Assembly: GCA_030427635.1 (NCBI GenBank)
Contig: JAUIBA010000030.1
Coordinates: forward strand, 1-47,530
Length of the DNA: 47,530 nt
Reading direction: 5' to 3'
From: Bacteroidia bacterium
GTDB lineage: Bacteria; Bacteroidota; Bacteroidia; Chitinophagales; Chitinophagaceae
Position numbers and translations under genes: made by a program. Under the pieces are notes generated by a model, which was not told where the DNA came from, searched no databases, and worked only from the letters and a program-made list of their open reading frames with translations. Shown here one piece after another: positions 7,812-17,345 of this stretch. The stretch's first letter is position 1. Each line of letters starts with the position of its first letter.

Positions 7812-8075
7812 AACTTCTACTGGTTTTAACGTAACGTAAGTATCACGTCATAGGCCGTAAACTGATTTAATGTAGAAGTTTGCTACTATAGGCAATTGCT
7901 TTTGTGAGAAATATGTTACTGCAAAAAAGTTAAAAATTATGAAACAGCCAAATTTTTTTAGCAGGCCTTTAAATAAACTTTAACCCCTCGATAATAATAA
8001 GACGGCATGAAATGCAAAAGTGTTGGGGAATGCACAATATTTTTTTCCTGTCATGGTGTATTTGAGGTACATCAC
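7812..8075. other. AT-rich intergenic region upstream of the sigma-factor gene
   Basis: About 265 nt between the sigma-factor start and the terminator of the 986-residue protein gene. The reverse strand has no full TTG-N19-TAnnTTTG match. Contains A/T runs but no gene, tRNA or repeat that I recognise. Confidence 0.4.
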
Positions 8076-8110
8076 AAAAAGAGCGCGGCTGTCTTAAGAC
8101 AGCCGCGCTC
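8076..8110 (-). terminator. Strong Rho-independent terminator (30-bp perfect palindrome)
   Basis: Positions 8081-8110 are a perfect palindrome with two 15-nt arms around CTTAAG. On the minus strand it is followed by TTTTT (complement of 8076-8080). It begins 21 nt after the stop of the large secreted-protein gene. Confidence 0.85.
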
Positions 8111-8130
8111 CTGTATAGCATAAGCGTTAT

Positions 8131-11091
8131 TTAACGCATCAGTGTTACATTACCTTTATGCGACTCGTGCTGACCATCTTTGAATGTTGCTTCAATGATA
8201 TACACATATACGCCCTCTGGCTGTTCCTGACCACTGAGGCGGCCATCCCATCCTGAGCCATCAAGTGTCTTTGATTCAAAGATTACCTGTCCCCAGCGGT
8301 TATAGATATTCATGCTGAATGATACCAGACCACGTGCCAGTAGCTGACGGGGGAAGAAGTAGTCGTTAATACCATCACCATTAGGAGTAAAGATGTTAGG
8401 TATATGTACATAGCAGTCATCCATAACGTCTATGGAGTCTGTAGCATCACAGTTATTGAACGAGGCTGTTACAAAATAAGTACCCGGGGCTACAACGCGT
8501 ATCTGACGGCTGCGCTCACCGGTATTCCACAGCCATGTTACGCCGGAGCTTGCTGTATTGTAGCTATCTCCTATAGTTATGGCCTCACTGCCTTTACAGA
8601 TAGAGGTGTCGCGTCCCAGGTTTACTGACGGGCGTGGTACTACAGTTATAGTTTTTGTATTGGTAGCTTCGGGGCATGCACGATAGTGTGCGGTAGCTGT
8701 AACTGTGTACACTCCGCCCTTACCGCTGAATGAATGATATACAGGGTTCACGTTTTTCAGGCTGTCACCATCGCCAAAGTCCCAGGTTACACCGGTATTA
8801 CCCAACTCTGCAAATAAGCCGGTAAGTGTAATATAGGTTCCGGCGCAAAACACAGAGTCGGTAAGAGTAATGTCCATGCCGCTTATAGTATCTACTTCTA
8901 CAGTAGCCCATGCTGTGTCATAACAGGGTATGAAATTGGAAGCAATAAGCTGTACATTATAAACACCGGCTTTCTTATAAGTTATCGTAGGCATCATAGC
9001 CGTGTCTGTAGCTCCGTTACCGAAGGTCCACGCATATTTTGTAGCGCCGGTAGAAGCATTGTTGAACAGGACATTATCTCCCTGGCATACAATAGGAGGG
9101 TCTGGCAGGAAACTTGCATTAAGCGGATGCCCCAGTGTAAAAGTCAGCTTCATACTGTCAGAGCAGTAGTGATTGGTAGCCAGTAGTGTTACTGTATAAG
9201 TACCGGCACCATATACATGATATGGGCTGGCAGTAGTATCTGTAGTACCGTCACCAAAGGTCCACACATAATGCAGCGGGCCAGCGGATGTAGAATGATT
9301 ATGGAAGAAAACAGTATCGCCCGAGCAGCCATAGCGGAATGTTGTATCAAATGCAGCCACTATAGGCGGAGCTTCCAGGTTTGCGCTTCCCGATACAAAA
9401 ACATCACAACTACCAATTTTAATGGAGAAGCCGGAATAAACACCCTCACATAACCCTGGCAGGAATATACTGCTATCCGGGCCTGCAATAGTAACGATAG
9501 GTGTCTGGGCCACACCATTGAGCATATAGCTGATGGTATCTGATGAGAATGGCGCTACCGCACGTATGGTGATACTACCATTACAGAAGCCGCACTCAGT
9601 AGGGTTTACAATTGATACTATAGATGCCGGTGGCAATGGTGGCCCTACCAGTACATATGGCCCCATAGGAGGCGTAATACAGGTTATCCCATAAGACGCG
9701 GTAATATTGGCATAAGTACCTTCACACAATGCCGATATCGTAATGGTACCGGCGGCATCGCTGGTAGTTGTTATCGGCGGCATGGGTGAGCCGTTAAAGG
9801 TATAGTTGATAGTGAAAATATGGCTTGGATACAGGCCACTTACAGTAAATGCTCCATCACACGCACCGCATATGGATGGCTGGGTGAGCGTAACTGCATC
9901 TATCGCTATAGTTGGGTTAATCAGCGTCACCGGTCCTGCTGGTAGAGATGCGCATAATCCCTGATGGGCAATAAAGTTGTCATATGTACCGGCACACAGA
10001 CCTGTTATGGTATGAGTACCTGAAGGTGATGCAATTCCAATAATGGGCGGCTGTGGTACTCCACCCAGTGTGTACTCAATAGTATCCGGCAGGTTTGCCA
10101 GCAGTCCGCTCACAGTTATTGTGCCATCGCACGACTCACACATAGTAGGGTTGGTAGATGTAAGTGTGATGCTGAAAGATGGAGCAGGAGTAACAGTATA
10201 GTAGCCAAAAGAAGTATCAGCACACCCCAGCGCTCCTGCGCGGTAGGTAGTAGGTGTGGTAGGGCATACTACAATGGTAGTGCCGGTACCAAGGTAAGTG
10301 CCAATATCGTCATACCAGTACACCAGAGAAGAAGCATAAGGTACTGGTGCATAGGGTATAGAAGCTACCGTATAAGATGTGCCAGAAACGTCTGGTGTAA
10401 AGCGCCATGCCTCATTGGTACAGGTGTACACCGATGGGAAGTCGCGTCCGGGGGCTACAGTTGCAGCAGTACCGGTAGCATTCTGTACCCCTATTATGGC
10501 ATTGCCACCGTTCCAGGTAGCGCATACGGGCTTGGTAGCTATATGTGTTTCAATGATATCTGTGGTTTCATACAGTATTATCTGCATACTGGTGCGCTGT
10601 GATGTACAGGAATACATAGCATCATCACAGAAGGTAACTATATACTTGCGGTATGGTGCAATACCGGTAAGTGAATAGGTAATAGTACCACCACCGGCAA
10701 TAGAGATATCAATATCGCACCAGGGACCACAGATGTTGTTTAGTTTGCTGGTATTGCCCAGCAGTGGTGCTGTGATTGGCCATGGGTCATATGCTCCGGC
10801 CAGTGACAGGTCAAAACACAGGGTGCCGTTGGGCCCTATCACAAGCTGTGTATGTGGTGTGCCGTAATAATTAAATGTAAAGCCTATCGGCAGTACAGGC
10901 GAATAGCGGTCATCAATAGCTATGCCTGAGGGGGTGGGTGCATCTCCGGTTACAAGAGCCGTAAGAGTAGTACATAATTGAGTACAACTCAGCGAATCAC
11001 TGCTTACAACTACCACCTGGGCAGATGTTTTGAGGCCGGCGGCCAGAAGTAATAGCAGGGAGAGAGAATAGTGTAAAAATTTCTTTTTCAT
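8131..11091 (-). CDS. Large PKD-domain secreted protein with gliding-motility/type IX C-terminal domain
   Basis: 986 residues. Signal peptide at 1-25 (FLHYSLSLLLLLAAGLKTSA). Residues 50-235 form a beta-rich N-terminal domain resembling those that precede PKD arrays. Residues about 309-575 contain three tandem units of roughly 91 residues, each starting P-(T/S)-x-C-x-x-C-x-G and carrying YTLxG-like and GLCxGTY motifs. Three PKD-type domains follow (585-650 with FGDGTTD, 665-735 with FGNGATD, 745-815 with FGDGDS). The last 95 residues (HIPNIFTPNGDGINDYFF ... IYNRWGQVIFES ... GWDGRLSG) are the CHU/gliding-motility-associated C-terminal domain, the outer-membrane sorting signal of type IX secretion. 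It is predicted to be a cell-surface or released adhesin-like protein. Single gene with its own terminator. Confidence 0.9.
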   Translation of the reverse strand: MKKKFLHYSLSLLLLLAAGLKTSAQVVVVSSDSLSCTQLCTTLTALVTGDAPTPSGIAIDDRYSPVLPIGFTFNYYGTPHTQLVIGPNGTLCFDLSLAGAYDPWPITAPLLGNTSKLNNICGPWCDIDISIAGGGTITYSLTGIAPYRKYIVTFCDDAMYSCTSQRTSMQIILYETTDIIETHIATKPVCATWNGGNAIIGVQNATGTAATVAPGRDFPSVYTCTNEAWRFTPDVSGTSYTVASIPYAPVPYASSLVYWYDDIGTYLGTGTTIVVCPTTPTTYRAGALGCADTSFGYYTVTPAPSFSITLTSTNPTMCESCDGTITVSGLLANLPDTIEYTLGGVPQPPIIGIASPSGTHTITGLCAGTYDNFIAHQGLCASLPAGPVTLINPTIAIDAVTLTQPSICGACDGAFTVSGLYPSHIFTINYTFNGSPMPPITTTSDAAGTITISALCEGTYANITASYGITCITPPMGPYVLVGPPLPPASIVSIVNPTECGFCNGSITIRAVAPFSSDTISYMLNGVAQTPIVTIAGPDSSIFLPGLCEGVYSGFSIKIGSCDVFVSGSANLEAPPIVAAFDTTFRYGCSGDTVFFHNHSTSAGPLHYVWTFGDGTTDTTASPYHVYGAGTYTVTLLATNHYCSDSMKLTFTLGHPLNASFLPDPPIVCQGDNVLFNNASTGATKYAWTFGNGATDTAMMPTITYKKAGVYNVQLIASNFIPCYDTAWATVEVDTISGMDITLTDSVFCAGTYITLTGLFAELGNTGVTWDFGDGDSLKNVNPVYHSFSGKGGVYTVTATAHYRACPEATNTKTITVVPRPSVNLGRDTSICKGSEAITIGDSYNTASSGVTWLWNTGERSRQIRVVAPGTYFVTASFNNCDATDSIDVMDDCYVHIPNIFTPNGDGINDYFFPRQLLARGLVSFSMNIYNRWGQVIFESKTLDGSGWDGRLSGQEQPEGVYVYIIEATFKDGQHESHKGNVTLMR

Positions 11092-11178
11092 AATATCAAT
11101 AGTCCATCTATCACGATTACGTTACATAATCGTTACTTTGTCCATACTTATAGACAGGTTTTCCACATCATTCGTTAG

Positions 11179-11209
11179 TAAAGTTATGCGTTTTTGTAAT
11201 GCACGGCAA
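11179..11209 (-). promoter_or_regulatory. Candidate promoter of the 986-aa secreted-protein gene
   Basis: On the minus strand TTG (11209-11207), a 20-nt spacer, then TAACTTTA (11186-11179), one mismatch from TAnnTTTG. Spacing is right for the Bacteroidota housekeeping sigma factor. It would give a leader of about 80 nt. A short hairpin, CGATTA (11114-11119) / TAATCG (11127-11132), lies in that leader. Confidence 0.35.
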
Positions 11210-11361
11210 TATCATCAGATAACCTTACTGTAACACTATAGCAACATTATTGTATTGCTTACACATATGCATATGAAATGGTTATATTAGTTTAGTGTTT
11301 CTATGAATAAAGTGGCTTGTAGCCAATTTTTAGTTATTTTACGTCTGTAACCATTATTCAG

Positions 11362-12273
11362 ATGATAAGCATACAGAATATTGTAAAGCAATATGCGGGG
11401 CACCGTGCGCTGAGCGATGTGAGCATGGATATAAAAAAGGGTCAGGTTTTTGGCCTGCTCGGCCCTAACGGTGCAGGTAAAACATCCCTCATTCGTATAT
11501 TGAACCTTATCACAGCACCCGATGGCGGGAGTATCACATTTGACGGAGAACCGCTCACCCGCAGACATATAGAACGTATTGGCTATATGCCGGAAGAGCG
11601 TGGCCTGTATAAGAAGATGGAGATAGGTGAGCAGGTGCTTTACCTGGCACAGCTTAAAGGCATAGAGCGTCGTGAGGCACTGCGCCGGGCAAAGATGTGG
11701 TTTGATAAGCTGGAAATACAGGCATGGTGGCATAAAAAGATAGAAGACCTGTCTAAGGGTATGCAGCAGAAGGCCCAGTTTGTGGCTACTGTATTGCATG
11801 AGCCGGAGTTACTGATACTGGACGAACCCTTTTCCGGCTTTGACCCGGTAAATGCCGACATTATAAAAAATGAAATACTGGAGCTGAACCGTAAGGGTAC
11901 AACTATTATTTTCTCTACCCATCGTATGGAATCTGTTGAGGAGCTCTGCGACTCAATAGCGCTGCTCAACTTATCAAGGAAAATTCTGGATGGTGGTGTA
12001 AAACAGATAAAGAACAGTTACAGGAATGGAACGTACATGCTGGAATATGAAGGTAGTGCTGACTGGGATCTGACATTGGCTCCGTTTGAAGTACTTAGTA
12101 CCGATACGCTGGAGGAAACAAACAGGATGAAGTTGAAAATGAAGCCGGGCAAACCGCAGAACGAAGCACTTCAGTTTGTGTTGCCTAAGGCGTCCATACG
12201 GCACTTTGAAGAAGTGGTTCCCACAATGAATGAAATTTTTATCTCCACGGTAAACAAGCAGGTGGTGTCATGA
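11362..12273 (+). CDS. ABC transporter ATP-binding protein (NatA-like)
   Basis: 303 residues. Walker A GPNGAGKTS (about residues 34-42), signature LSKGMQQKAQ (about 133-142), Walker B LLILDEPFSGFDP (about 152-164) and switch His in IIFSTHRME are all present, so the ATPase should be active. The C-terminal 85 residues form the DUF4162-like extension seen in NatA-type exporter ATPases. It overlaps the following permease gene by ATGA (12270-12273), so the two are translationally coupled and form one transporter. Bacteroidota pairs of this type are annotated as sodium/multidrug ABC-2 exporters; the substrate cannot be read from sequence. Confidence 0.93.
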   Translation: MISIQNIVKQYAGHRALSDVSMDIKKGQVFGLLGPNGAGKTSLIRILNLITAPDGGSITFDGEPLTRRHIERIGYMPEERGLYKKMEIGEQVLYLAQLKGIERREALRRAKMWFDKLEIQAWWHKKIEDLSKGMQQKAQFVATVLHEPELLILDEPFSGFDPVNADIIKNEILELNRKGTTIIFSTHRMESVEELCDSIALLNLSRKILDGGVKQIKNSYRNGTYMLEYEGSADWDLTLAPFEVLSTDTLEETNRMKLKMKPGKPQNEALQFVLPKASIRHFEEVVPTMNEIFISTVNKQVVS

Positions 12274-13601
12274 ACAAGATATTACTCATTATACAGCGCG
12301 AATATCTCTCCCGCGTTAAAAAGAAGTCTTTTATAGTACTCACATTTCTGGTACCTTTTCTTTTTATAGGCATGATAGCCCTTGTGGGTTTCATAGCGCT
12401 GAAGAGTAAAGACCTTGAAGATGAGAAGAAAGTACAGGTAATAGATGAGAGCGGGCTGTACAAAAATCAGCTACGGGATACTAAGGTGATAACTTTTGTA
12501 TACACGGATGCTAATTATGAGCAGGCTAAAACCACCTTTATAAAAGAGGGGTATAATAGTTTACTACATATTCCTGCAGGAGCCGGAGCCATAGAGCTGC
12601 TGAGTGAGAAAAAGCCCAGTGCCAGTACTATAGAGACGGTAGAGTCCAGCCTCAGCCATGCCGCAGAAGCAAGACGACTGGCTGCAGCAGGTATTGATAC
12701 CGGAGTCCTGGCCGCAGCCCAGAAGCGTATAGAAATAAAAGCAAAGCAGATAAAAGATGGTGAAGAGCAGGATGCACAAACGTATACTGCCTATGCCATA
12801 GGCTTGCTGTCAGGTCTGCTCATATACATGTGCCTGCTTATATATGGCACGCAGGTAATGCGGGGTGTTATAGAAGAAAAAGTAAGTCGCATCATAGAAG
12901 TAGTTATATCATCTGTAAAACCCATGCAGCTGATGCTGGGTAAAATTATAGGTGTTGGGCTTGTTGGTCTTACCCAGTTCATCCTGTGGATAGTTATGTC
13001 TGTAGTGCTGTCTGGTGGTGCTGCTATGATTATGGAAAAGAAAGCCATGGATACTGTTCCACAGTTAGAGCAGGTTCAACGTATGGCTGGTAATAAAGAA
13101 GAGCTGAAACAGCTGAAGAAGTTACAGCAGCCAGATGGCGCAGCAGCAGAGATAATGAAATCTATTGAGAATATACCGGTAACTTATACTATATGCTGCT
13201 TCCTGTTTTATTTCCTGTTTGGCTACTTTATATATAGTGCGTTATTTGCCGCTGTTGGTTCTGCTGTTGATAATGAGACAGAGACACAGCAATTTATATT
13301 GCCTATTACATTACCTATCATTTTTACATTCATGCTGTCTCAGAGCTTTATTATCAATAATCCTGATAGCTCCCTCTCGGTATGGTTATCTATGATTCCG
13401 CTCACATCTCCTATTGCTATGATGATGCGCATTCCGTTCGGTGTGCCCTGGTGGCAGCTGGCAGCATCTATGATTTTACTGGTACTGGGCTTTGTGTTTA
13501 CTGCCTGGGCTGCTGCACGCATATACCGCGTGGGTATACTTATGTATGGTAAGAAAGCCAGCTATAAAGAGCTGATAAAGTGGTTTATGTATAAGGACTG
13601 A
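12270..13601 (+). CDS. ABC-2 type transporter permease (NatB-like)
   Basis: 443 residues. One N-terminal membrane segment (FIVLTFLVPFLFIGMIALVG, about 22-45), a large extracytoplasmic part with charged helices (about 46-170), then a cluster of membrane segments from about 174 to 425. QVMRGVIEEKVSRIIEVVIS-SVKP is the conserved ABC-2 permease motif that couples to the ATPase. The layout is that of NatB/YhaP-type permeases. Partner of the preceding ATPase. The AQKRIEIKAKQIKDGEEQDA stretch in the external part may form a coiled coil. No terminator was seen before the ferritin gene. Confidence 0.92.
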   Translation: MNKILLIIQREYLSRVKKKSFIVLTFLVPFLFIGMIALVGFIALKSKDLEDEKKVQVIDESGLYKNQLRDTKVITFVYTDANYEQAKTTFIKEGYNSLLHIPAGAGAIELLSEKKPSASTIETVESSLSHAAEARRLAAAGIDTGVLAAAQKRIEIKAKQIKDGEEQDAQTYTAYAIGLLSGLLIYMCLLIYGTQVMRGVIEEKVSRIIEVVISSVKPMQLMLGKIIGVGLVGLTQFILWIVMSVVLSGGAAMIMEKKAMDTVPQLEQVQRMAGNKEELKQLKKLQQPDGAAAEIMKSIENIPVTYTICCFLFYFLFGYFIYSALFAAVGSAVDNETETQQFILPITLPIIFTFMLSQSFIINNPDSSLSVWLSMIPLTSPIAMMMRIPFGVPWWQLAASMILLVLGFVFTAWAAARIYRVGILMYGKKASYKELIKWFMYKD

Positions 13602-13682
13602 TGTGGTTTTACTGACTTTATGGTTGGTTTGTTTTTAACACAATACTATAGCTGTTGCCTGGCTTTTGCACAACAATTATTG

Positions 13683-13690
13683 TAAATTTG
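13683..13690 (+). promoter_or_regulatory. Candidate -7 element of ferritin promoter (TAAATTTG)
   Basis: Full match to TAnnTTTG, 25 nt upstream of the ferritin ATG. The nearest TTG-containing box, TTTTG at 13664-13668, is only 14 nt upstream of it, shorter than the usual 19-20 nt, so the -33 element is uncertain. Confidence 0.4.
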
Positions 13691-13715
13691 AATAGAACCA
13701 AACCACCGGAAAATT

Positions 13716-14240
13716 ATGTTGAGCAAGACACTACAGGAAGTACTGAACAGACAGTTAAAGCATGAGGCAATGTCCTCGCAGATATATCTGGCAATGGCTT
13801 CATGGGCCGATATACAACCCGGACTTCAGGGAGTTACAGAGTTTTTTTTCCAGCAGTCAGAGGAGGAGCGCCAGCACATGCTCAAGTTGATGATGTATAT
13901 CAATGAGCGTGGAGGCTTTGGCATTGTCCCGTCATTGGAGCAGCCCATTATTACTTTTCAGTCACTTAAAAAGGTTTTCGAAGAGTTTCTGAAAAATGAA
14001 GTAGGTGTGTCAGAAAGTATCAATGATATTGTGCATCAGGCATTGCAGGAGAAAGATTATGCCACACACAATTTCCTACAGTGGTATGTGGCAGAGCAGA
14101 TAGAAGAAGAGCGTCTGGCGCGTACACTCAATGACAAGCTGGAAATGATAGGCTCTGATAAAAGCGGTCTGTATCTTTTCGACCGCGATATTGTTGCCTA
14201 TCGCGATAGCCTTAGTAAAGGCAATGGTGCCAGAAAGTAA
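13716..14240 (+). CDS. ftnA: Non-heme ferritin (iron storage)
   Basis: 174-residue four-helix-bundle ferritin that oxidises Fe(II) and stores it as a ferric mineral in a 24-subunit cage. Ferroxidase ligands are visible: E17 in KHEAMSSQIYLAMASW, E50 and H53 in SEEERQHM, E94 in KNEVGVSESI, and the third-helix EQIEEER. There is no heme-binding Met as in bacterioferritin. Length is normal for the prokaryotic FtnA family. Monocistronic, convergent with nuoN, with which it shares a terminator. It is close to the iron-rich respiratory operons, but no co-regulation is shown. Confidence 0.94.
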   Translation: MLSKTLQEVLNRQLKHEAMSSQIYLAMASWADIQPGLQGVTEFFFQQSEEERQHMLKLMMYINERGGFGIVPSLEQPIITFQSLKKVFEEFLKNEVGVSESINDIVHQALQEKDYATHNFLQWYVAEQIEEERLARTLNDKLEMIGSDKSGLYLFDRDIVAYRDSLSKGNGARK

Positions 14241-14262
14241 CAACACAGATATAGTGAAACAG

Positions 14263-14294
14263 AAAGGCGGATATCAAGATTGATATCCGCCTTT
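14263..14294. terminator. Bidirectional terminator between ferritin and nuoN
   Basis: Perfect 14-bp stem (14263-14276 / 14281-14294) with a 4-nt loop AGAT, flanked by A on the left and T on the right. It serves the ferritin gene on the plus strand and the end of the nuo operon on the minus strand. Confidence 0.85.
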
Positions 14295-14318
14295 TGTATA
14301 TAGTAGTTGTTTTTCGTG

Positions 14319-15707
14319 CTATACCTTGTTCAGGAATAGCTGAGGTGCTATACCCAGCAGTATTACCAGGGCGCAGGTAAGTATCAGCATAAAGCGGTCG
14401 CCACCAGTTACAGGGCTGCTCAGCTCCGGAGTGCCCTGCTTGAAGTACATAGCGATTATTACCCTGAAATAGTAATAGACACTTATTGCTGCCATAAGCA
14501 GTGCAAATATGATAAGCCACATAAGCTGCCCCTGCTGTGCTACTGCCAGCAGCATATAATACTTGGCTATAAACCCACCAGTAAGTGGTATGCCTGCAAG
14601 AGAGAAGATAAATATGCTAGCTGCAAATGCCAGCAGCGGGTCTTTTTTTGCCAGACCATTGAAGCCATCATAAGTATAATCTTTCAGCTTCATCAGTACG
14701 GCAAACATACCTATGGTAGCTACACTGTAAGCAATAGCATAAATAAGTATACCCTGCCATGCAAAGTTGTTTACTGCCAGTACCGCAAACAGCATAAAGC
14801 CGGCCTGCGCTATGGATGAGTAGGCAAGCATACGCTTCACACTCTGCTGAAATACTGCTGTCACATTGCCTATAAGTAGTGTGGCTGCGGTAATGATAGC
14901 CAGTACCAGAGTCCAGTGTCCGCTAAGGTTACTGAATGATGTCTGGAACAGACGGAGGAAAGCCATGAAAGCGGCTGCCTTTACCACCGTAGCCATGAAG
15001 GCTGTAAATGGTGTAGGTGCGCCATCATATACGTCTGGTGTCCACATATGCATAGGGGCAGCAGATACTTTAAAGGCAAGAGCTACCATTATGAACATAA
15101 TGCCGGCAAGAGCCATTGGGTTAAGCCCATCGGCGCTAAGCATGGCCGCAATGTTCATAAGCTCAAAACTACGGGCAGCGCCATACAGCAGTGTTATGCC
15201 CATAAGCATGATGCCTGTAGAGAAAGAGCCCATAAGGAAGTACTTCAGTGCCGCCTCACTACTCTTCAGGTTGCGCTTGTCTGAGCCTGCCAGTATATAC
15301 TGTGGTATAGAGAGTATTTCTATGCCTATGAACATCATAAGCAGGTTGTTATAGCCCGACAAAAGGTACAGCCCGCAGAGAATGAAAAAGATAAGAGCAA
15401 AATACTCAGCCACATGTGCACCTACTTTTCTTATTTCCTTGCCCAGTAGCAGCACATATATCAGTGTACATCCGGTCATTACGGTATTGAACCATGTAGA
15501 AAAATGGTCAATGCGCAGCATGTCATTAAAGAAAAGGTTCTTTCCGGGATCGTCAACCGATGTGGTGACTAAGTCCCATACATTGATGCCCAGCAGCCCG
15601 GCAAAAAGCAGTGCGGCAATGGTGGAGACACTTTTCTTATTGTTCACCATTACGCCGGTAAACATCAGTATTATACCGCAAATAGTAGTAGCAATAATTG
15701 CTTTCAT
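14319..15707 (-). CDS. nuoN: NADH-quinone oxidoreductase subunit N
   Basis: 462 residues, about 14 membrane helices; one of three antiporter-like proton-pumping subunits in the complex I membrane arm. Landmarks are MMFIGIEILSIPQYILAGSD with the conserved Glu, FKVSAAPMHMWTPDVYDGAP, VFQQSVKRMLAYSSIAQAGF (conserved Lys/His region), and LAGIPLTGGFIAKYYML. It is the last gene of the operon, 102 nt after nuoM, and ends just before the bidirectional terminator. Confidence 0.95.
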   Translation of the reverse strand: MKAIIATTICGIILMFTGVMVNNKKSVSTIAALLFAGLLGINVWDLVTTSVDDPGKNLFFNDMLRIDHFSTWFNTVMTGCTLIYVLLLGKEIRKVGAHVAEYFALIFFILCGLYLLSGYNNLLMMFIGIEILSIPQYILAGSDKRNLKSSEAALKYFLMGSFSTGIMLMGITLLYGAARSFELMNIAAMLSADGLNPMALAGIMFIMVALAFKVSAAPMHMWTPDVYDGAPTPFTAFMATVVKAAAFMAFLRLFQTSFSNLSGHWTLVLAIITAATLLIGNVTAVFQQSVKRMLAYSSIAQAGFMLFAVLAVNNFAWQGILIYAIAYSVATIGMFAVLMKLKDYTYDGFNGLAKKDPLLAFAASIFIFSLAGIPLTGGFIAKYYMLLAVAQQGQLMWLIIFALLMAAISVYYYFRVIIAMYFKQGTPELSSPVTGGDRFMLILTCALVILLGIAPQLFLNKV

Positions 15708-15809
15708 ATCTCAACCCCCTTATAAAGAGGCTCTTTTTTAATGCCTGCAAACCCGGAGGCCTGCAGAAAGTTGTTTATAATAATAATAATTTCAAAAAAC
15801 CTGTTGTGC

Positions 15810-17246
15810 TTACTGCGCTATCACACTTGCTGTAAGATCCAGCAGTGGACGTGGATAAATACCCAGATACAGAATCACACATATTATGATTGCAATACCT
15901 GCATACTCATTAATGCTCAGGTCTTTTGCATTATTCATTTCTACTGCATTGCCCCATGTAGTGCGCTGCACCATCTTCAGGGTATAGGCTGCACCCAGTA
16001 TCACACCCAGGCCACCTATTGCCATTGTAGCAATACGTGGTGCAGTGCCATCACCATAAAACAGGCCGTTAAACAGCATGAACTCACCCACAAAACCATT
16101 GGTAAGTGGCAGTGCTATGTTGGCAAATGCTATCAGTACAAATGCTACTGCCATACGTGGTGCCGTTACTGCCATACCACCCAGGCGGCTCATGTCGCGC
16201 GTGCCCCAGCGGTCTTCTATCATGCTTACTATAAGCCACATACCGGTGATGTTGATACCGTGGTTAAACATCTGTACCATTACACCGTGCATGCCTACCA
16301 CACTGTAGTTAAATGCCACAGCACACATAAGCCCCATGTGGGCAATGGATGAATAAGCTATAAGGCGCTTGATGTCTGTCTGCACCATTGCCAGCAGTGA
16401 TGCATATACAATGCCTATCACAGAAAGTACGATAACAGTATTGCCCCAGTATGCTACGCCCAGTGGCAGTGTAGGCAGTAACCAGCGTAGTACTGCAAAC
16501 AGACCCATTTTTACCATCAGCGCACTGAGGATGATAGTAACCGGTGTAGGCGACTGTTCGTAAGTGTCTGGCTGCCAGGTATGGAAAGGAAATATTGGCA
16601 TTTTGATGGCAAATGCTATGAACACCAACCAGAAGAGCCACTGCTGTTGCGATGCCGGGAGCGATGAGCCTGCACGTACTATCTCAGCCCAGGAGTAGCT
16701 GCTCATGCCCGGGTTCTGCAGAGAGATGTATATAAGAGCCGCCAGCAGCATAAGGCTGCCTACAAATGTGTAAACAAAGAACTTGAAGGTAACCGGAATG
16801 CGCTTTTCTCCTCCCCACTGTGAGCACAGGAAGTATACAGGTATCAGTGCCAGCTCCCAGAAAACGTAGAAAAGAAGCGCATCTACCGACAGAAACACGC
16901 CCATAAGGCCTGCCTGTGCCAGCAGCATATGGCCATAGAATGCTCCGGGCCGCTCTACTTCTTTATTCGCATTGGATAGCATTACCACAAGGGTCACAAT
17001 GCCGGTAAGCAGGCATAGCATGCTGCTCATCCCATCGGCCAGCAGGTCTATACGGGTACCCAGGCGGGGTATCCACTCCTGGCTGTAGGATACGACATCA
17101 GAATAGTTGGCACCACTCACCCAGGCCGATAGGATAAGGGTGATCATAGAGCTGATGATAGCAAGCGTTTTTGCACCATTGTTCCCGATGGCAAAAGAGA
17201 GCACACCGGAGAGCAGTGGAACGAGTATAAGCAATATCAGGACCAT
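15810..17246 (-). CDS. nuoM: NADH-quinone oxidoreductase subunit M
   Basis: 478 residues, about 14 membrane helices; antiporter-like proton-pumping subunit. Landmarks: FYVFWELALIPVYFLCSQWG with the conserved Glu, FAIKMPIFPFHTWQPDTYEQ, MVQTDIKRLIAYSSIAHMGL (conserved Lys and His), and LPLTNGFVGEFMLFNGLF. Length is usual for Bacteroidota NuoM. It lies 99 nt after nuoL and 102 nt before nuoN. The spacer to nuoN contains short G/C-rich patches but no terminator in the minus direction. Confidence 0.95.
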   Translation of the reverse strand: MVLILLILVPLLSGVLSFAIGNNGAKTLAIISSMITLILSAWVSGANYSDVVSYSQEWIPRLGTRIDLLADGMSSMLCLLTGIVTLVVMLSNANKEVERPGAFYGHMLLAQAGLMGVFLSVDALLFYVFWELALIPVYFLCSQWGGEKRIPVTFKFFVYTFVGSLMLLAALIYISLQNPGMSSYSWAEIVRAGSSLPASQQQWLFWLVFIAFAIKMPIFPFHTWQPDTYEQSPTPVTIILSALMVKMGLFAVLRWLLPTLPLGVAYWGNTVIVLSVIGIVYASLLAMVQTDIKRLIAYSSIAHMGLMCAVAFNYSVVGMHGVMVQMFNHGINITGMWLIVSMIEDRWGTRDMSRLGGMAVTAPRMAVAFVLIAFANIALPLTNGFVGEFMLFNGLFYGDGTAPRIATMAIGGLGVILGAAYTLKMVQRTTWGNAVEMNNAKDLSINEYAGIAIIICVILYLGIYPRPLLDLTASVIAQ

Positions 17247-17345
17247 ATCGTCAATTCAAAAATATAACCTTTATTTATATAGTGCCACAAGGGCATTTTA
17301 ACTTCAAATCTTATTACATAGCCGTCAGTCTCAGTGAGTAAACGC

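Noticed and set aside
11264-11275. 12-bp palindrome CATATGCATATG upstream of the ABC transporter gene
   Set aside because: Short alternating A/T-rich palindrome in AT-rich DNA; expected often by chance and not linked to other signals.
15741-16352. 203-residue plus-strand ORF overlapping nuoM
   Set aside because: Cys/His/Tyr-rich translation of the reverse of a membrane-protein gene; no support for expression.
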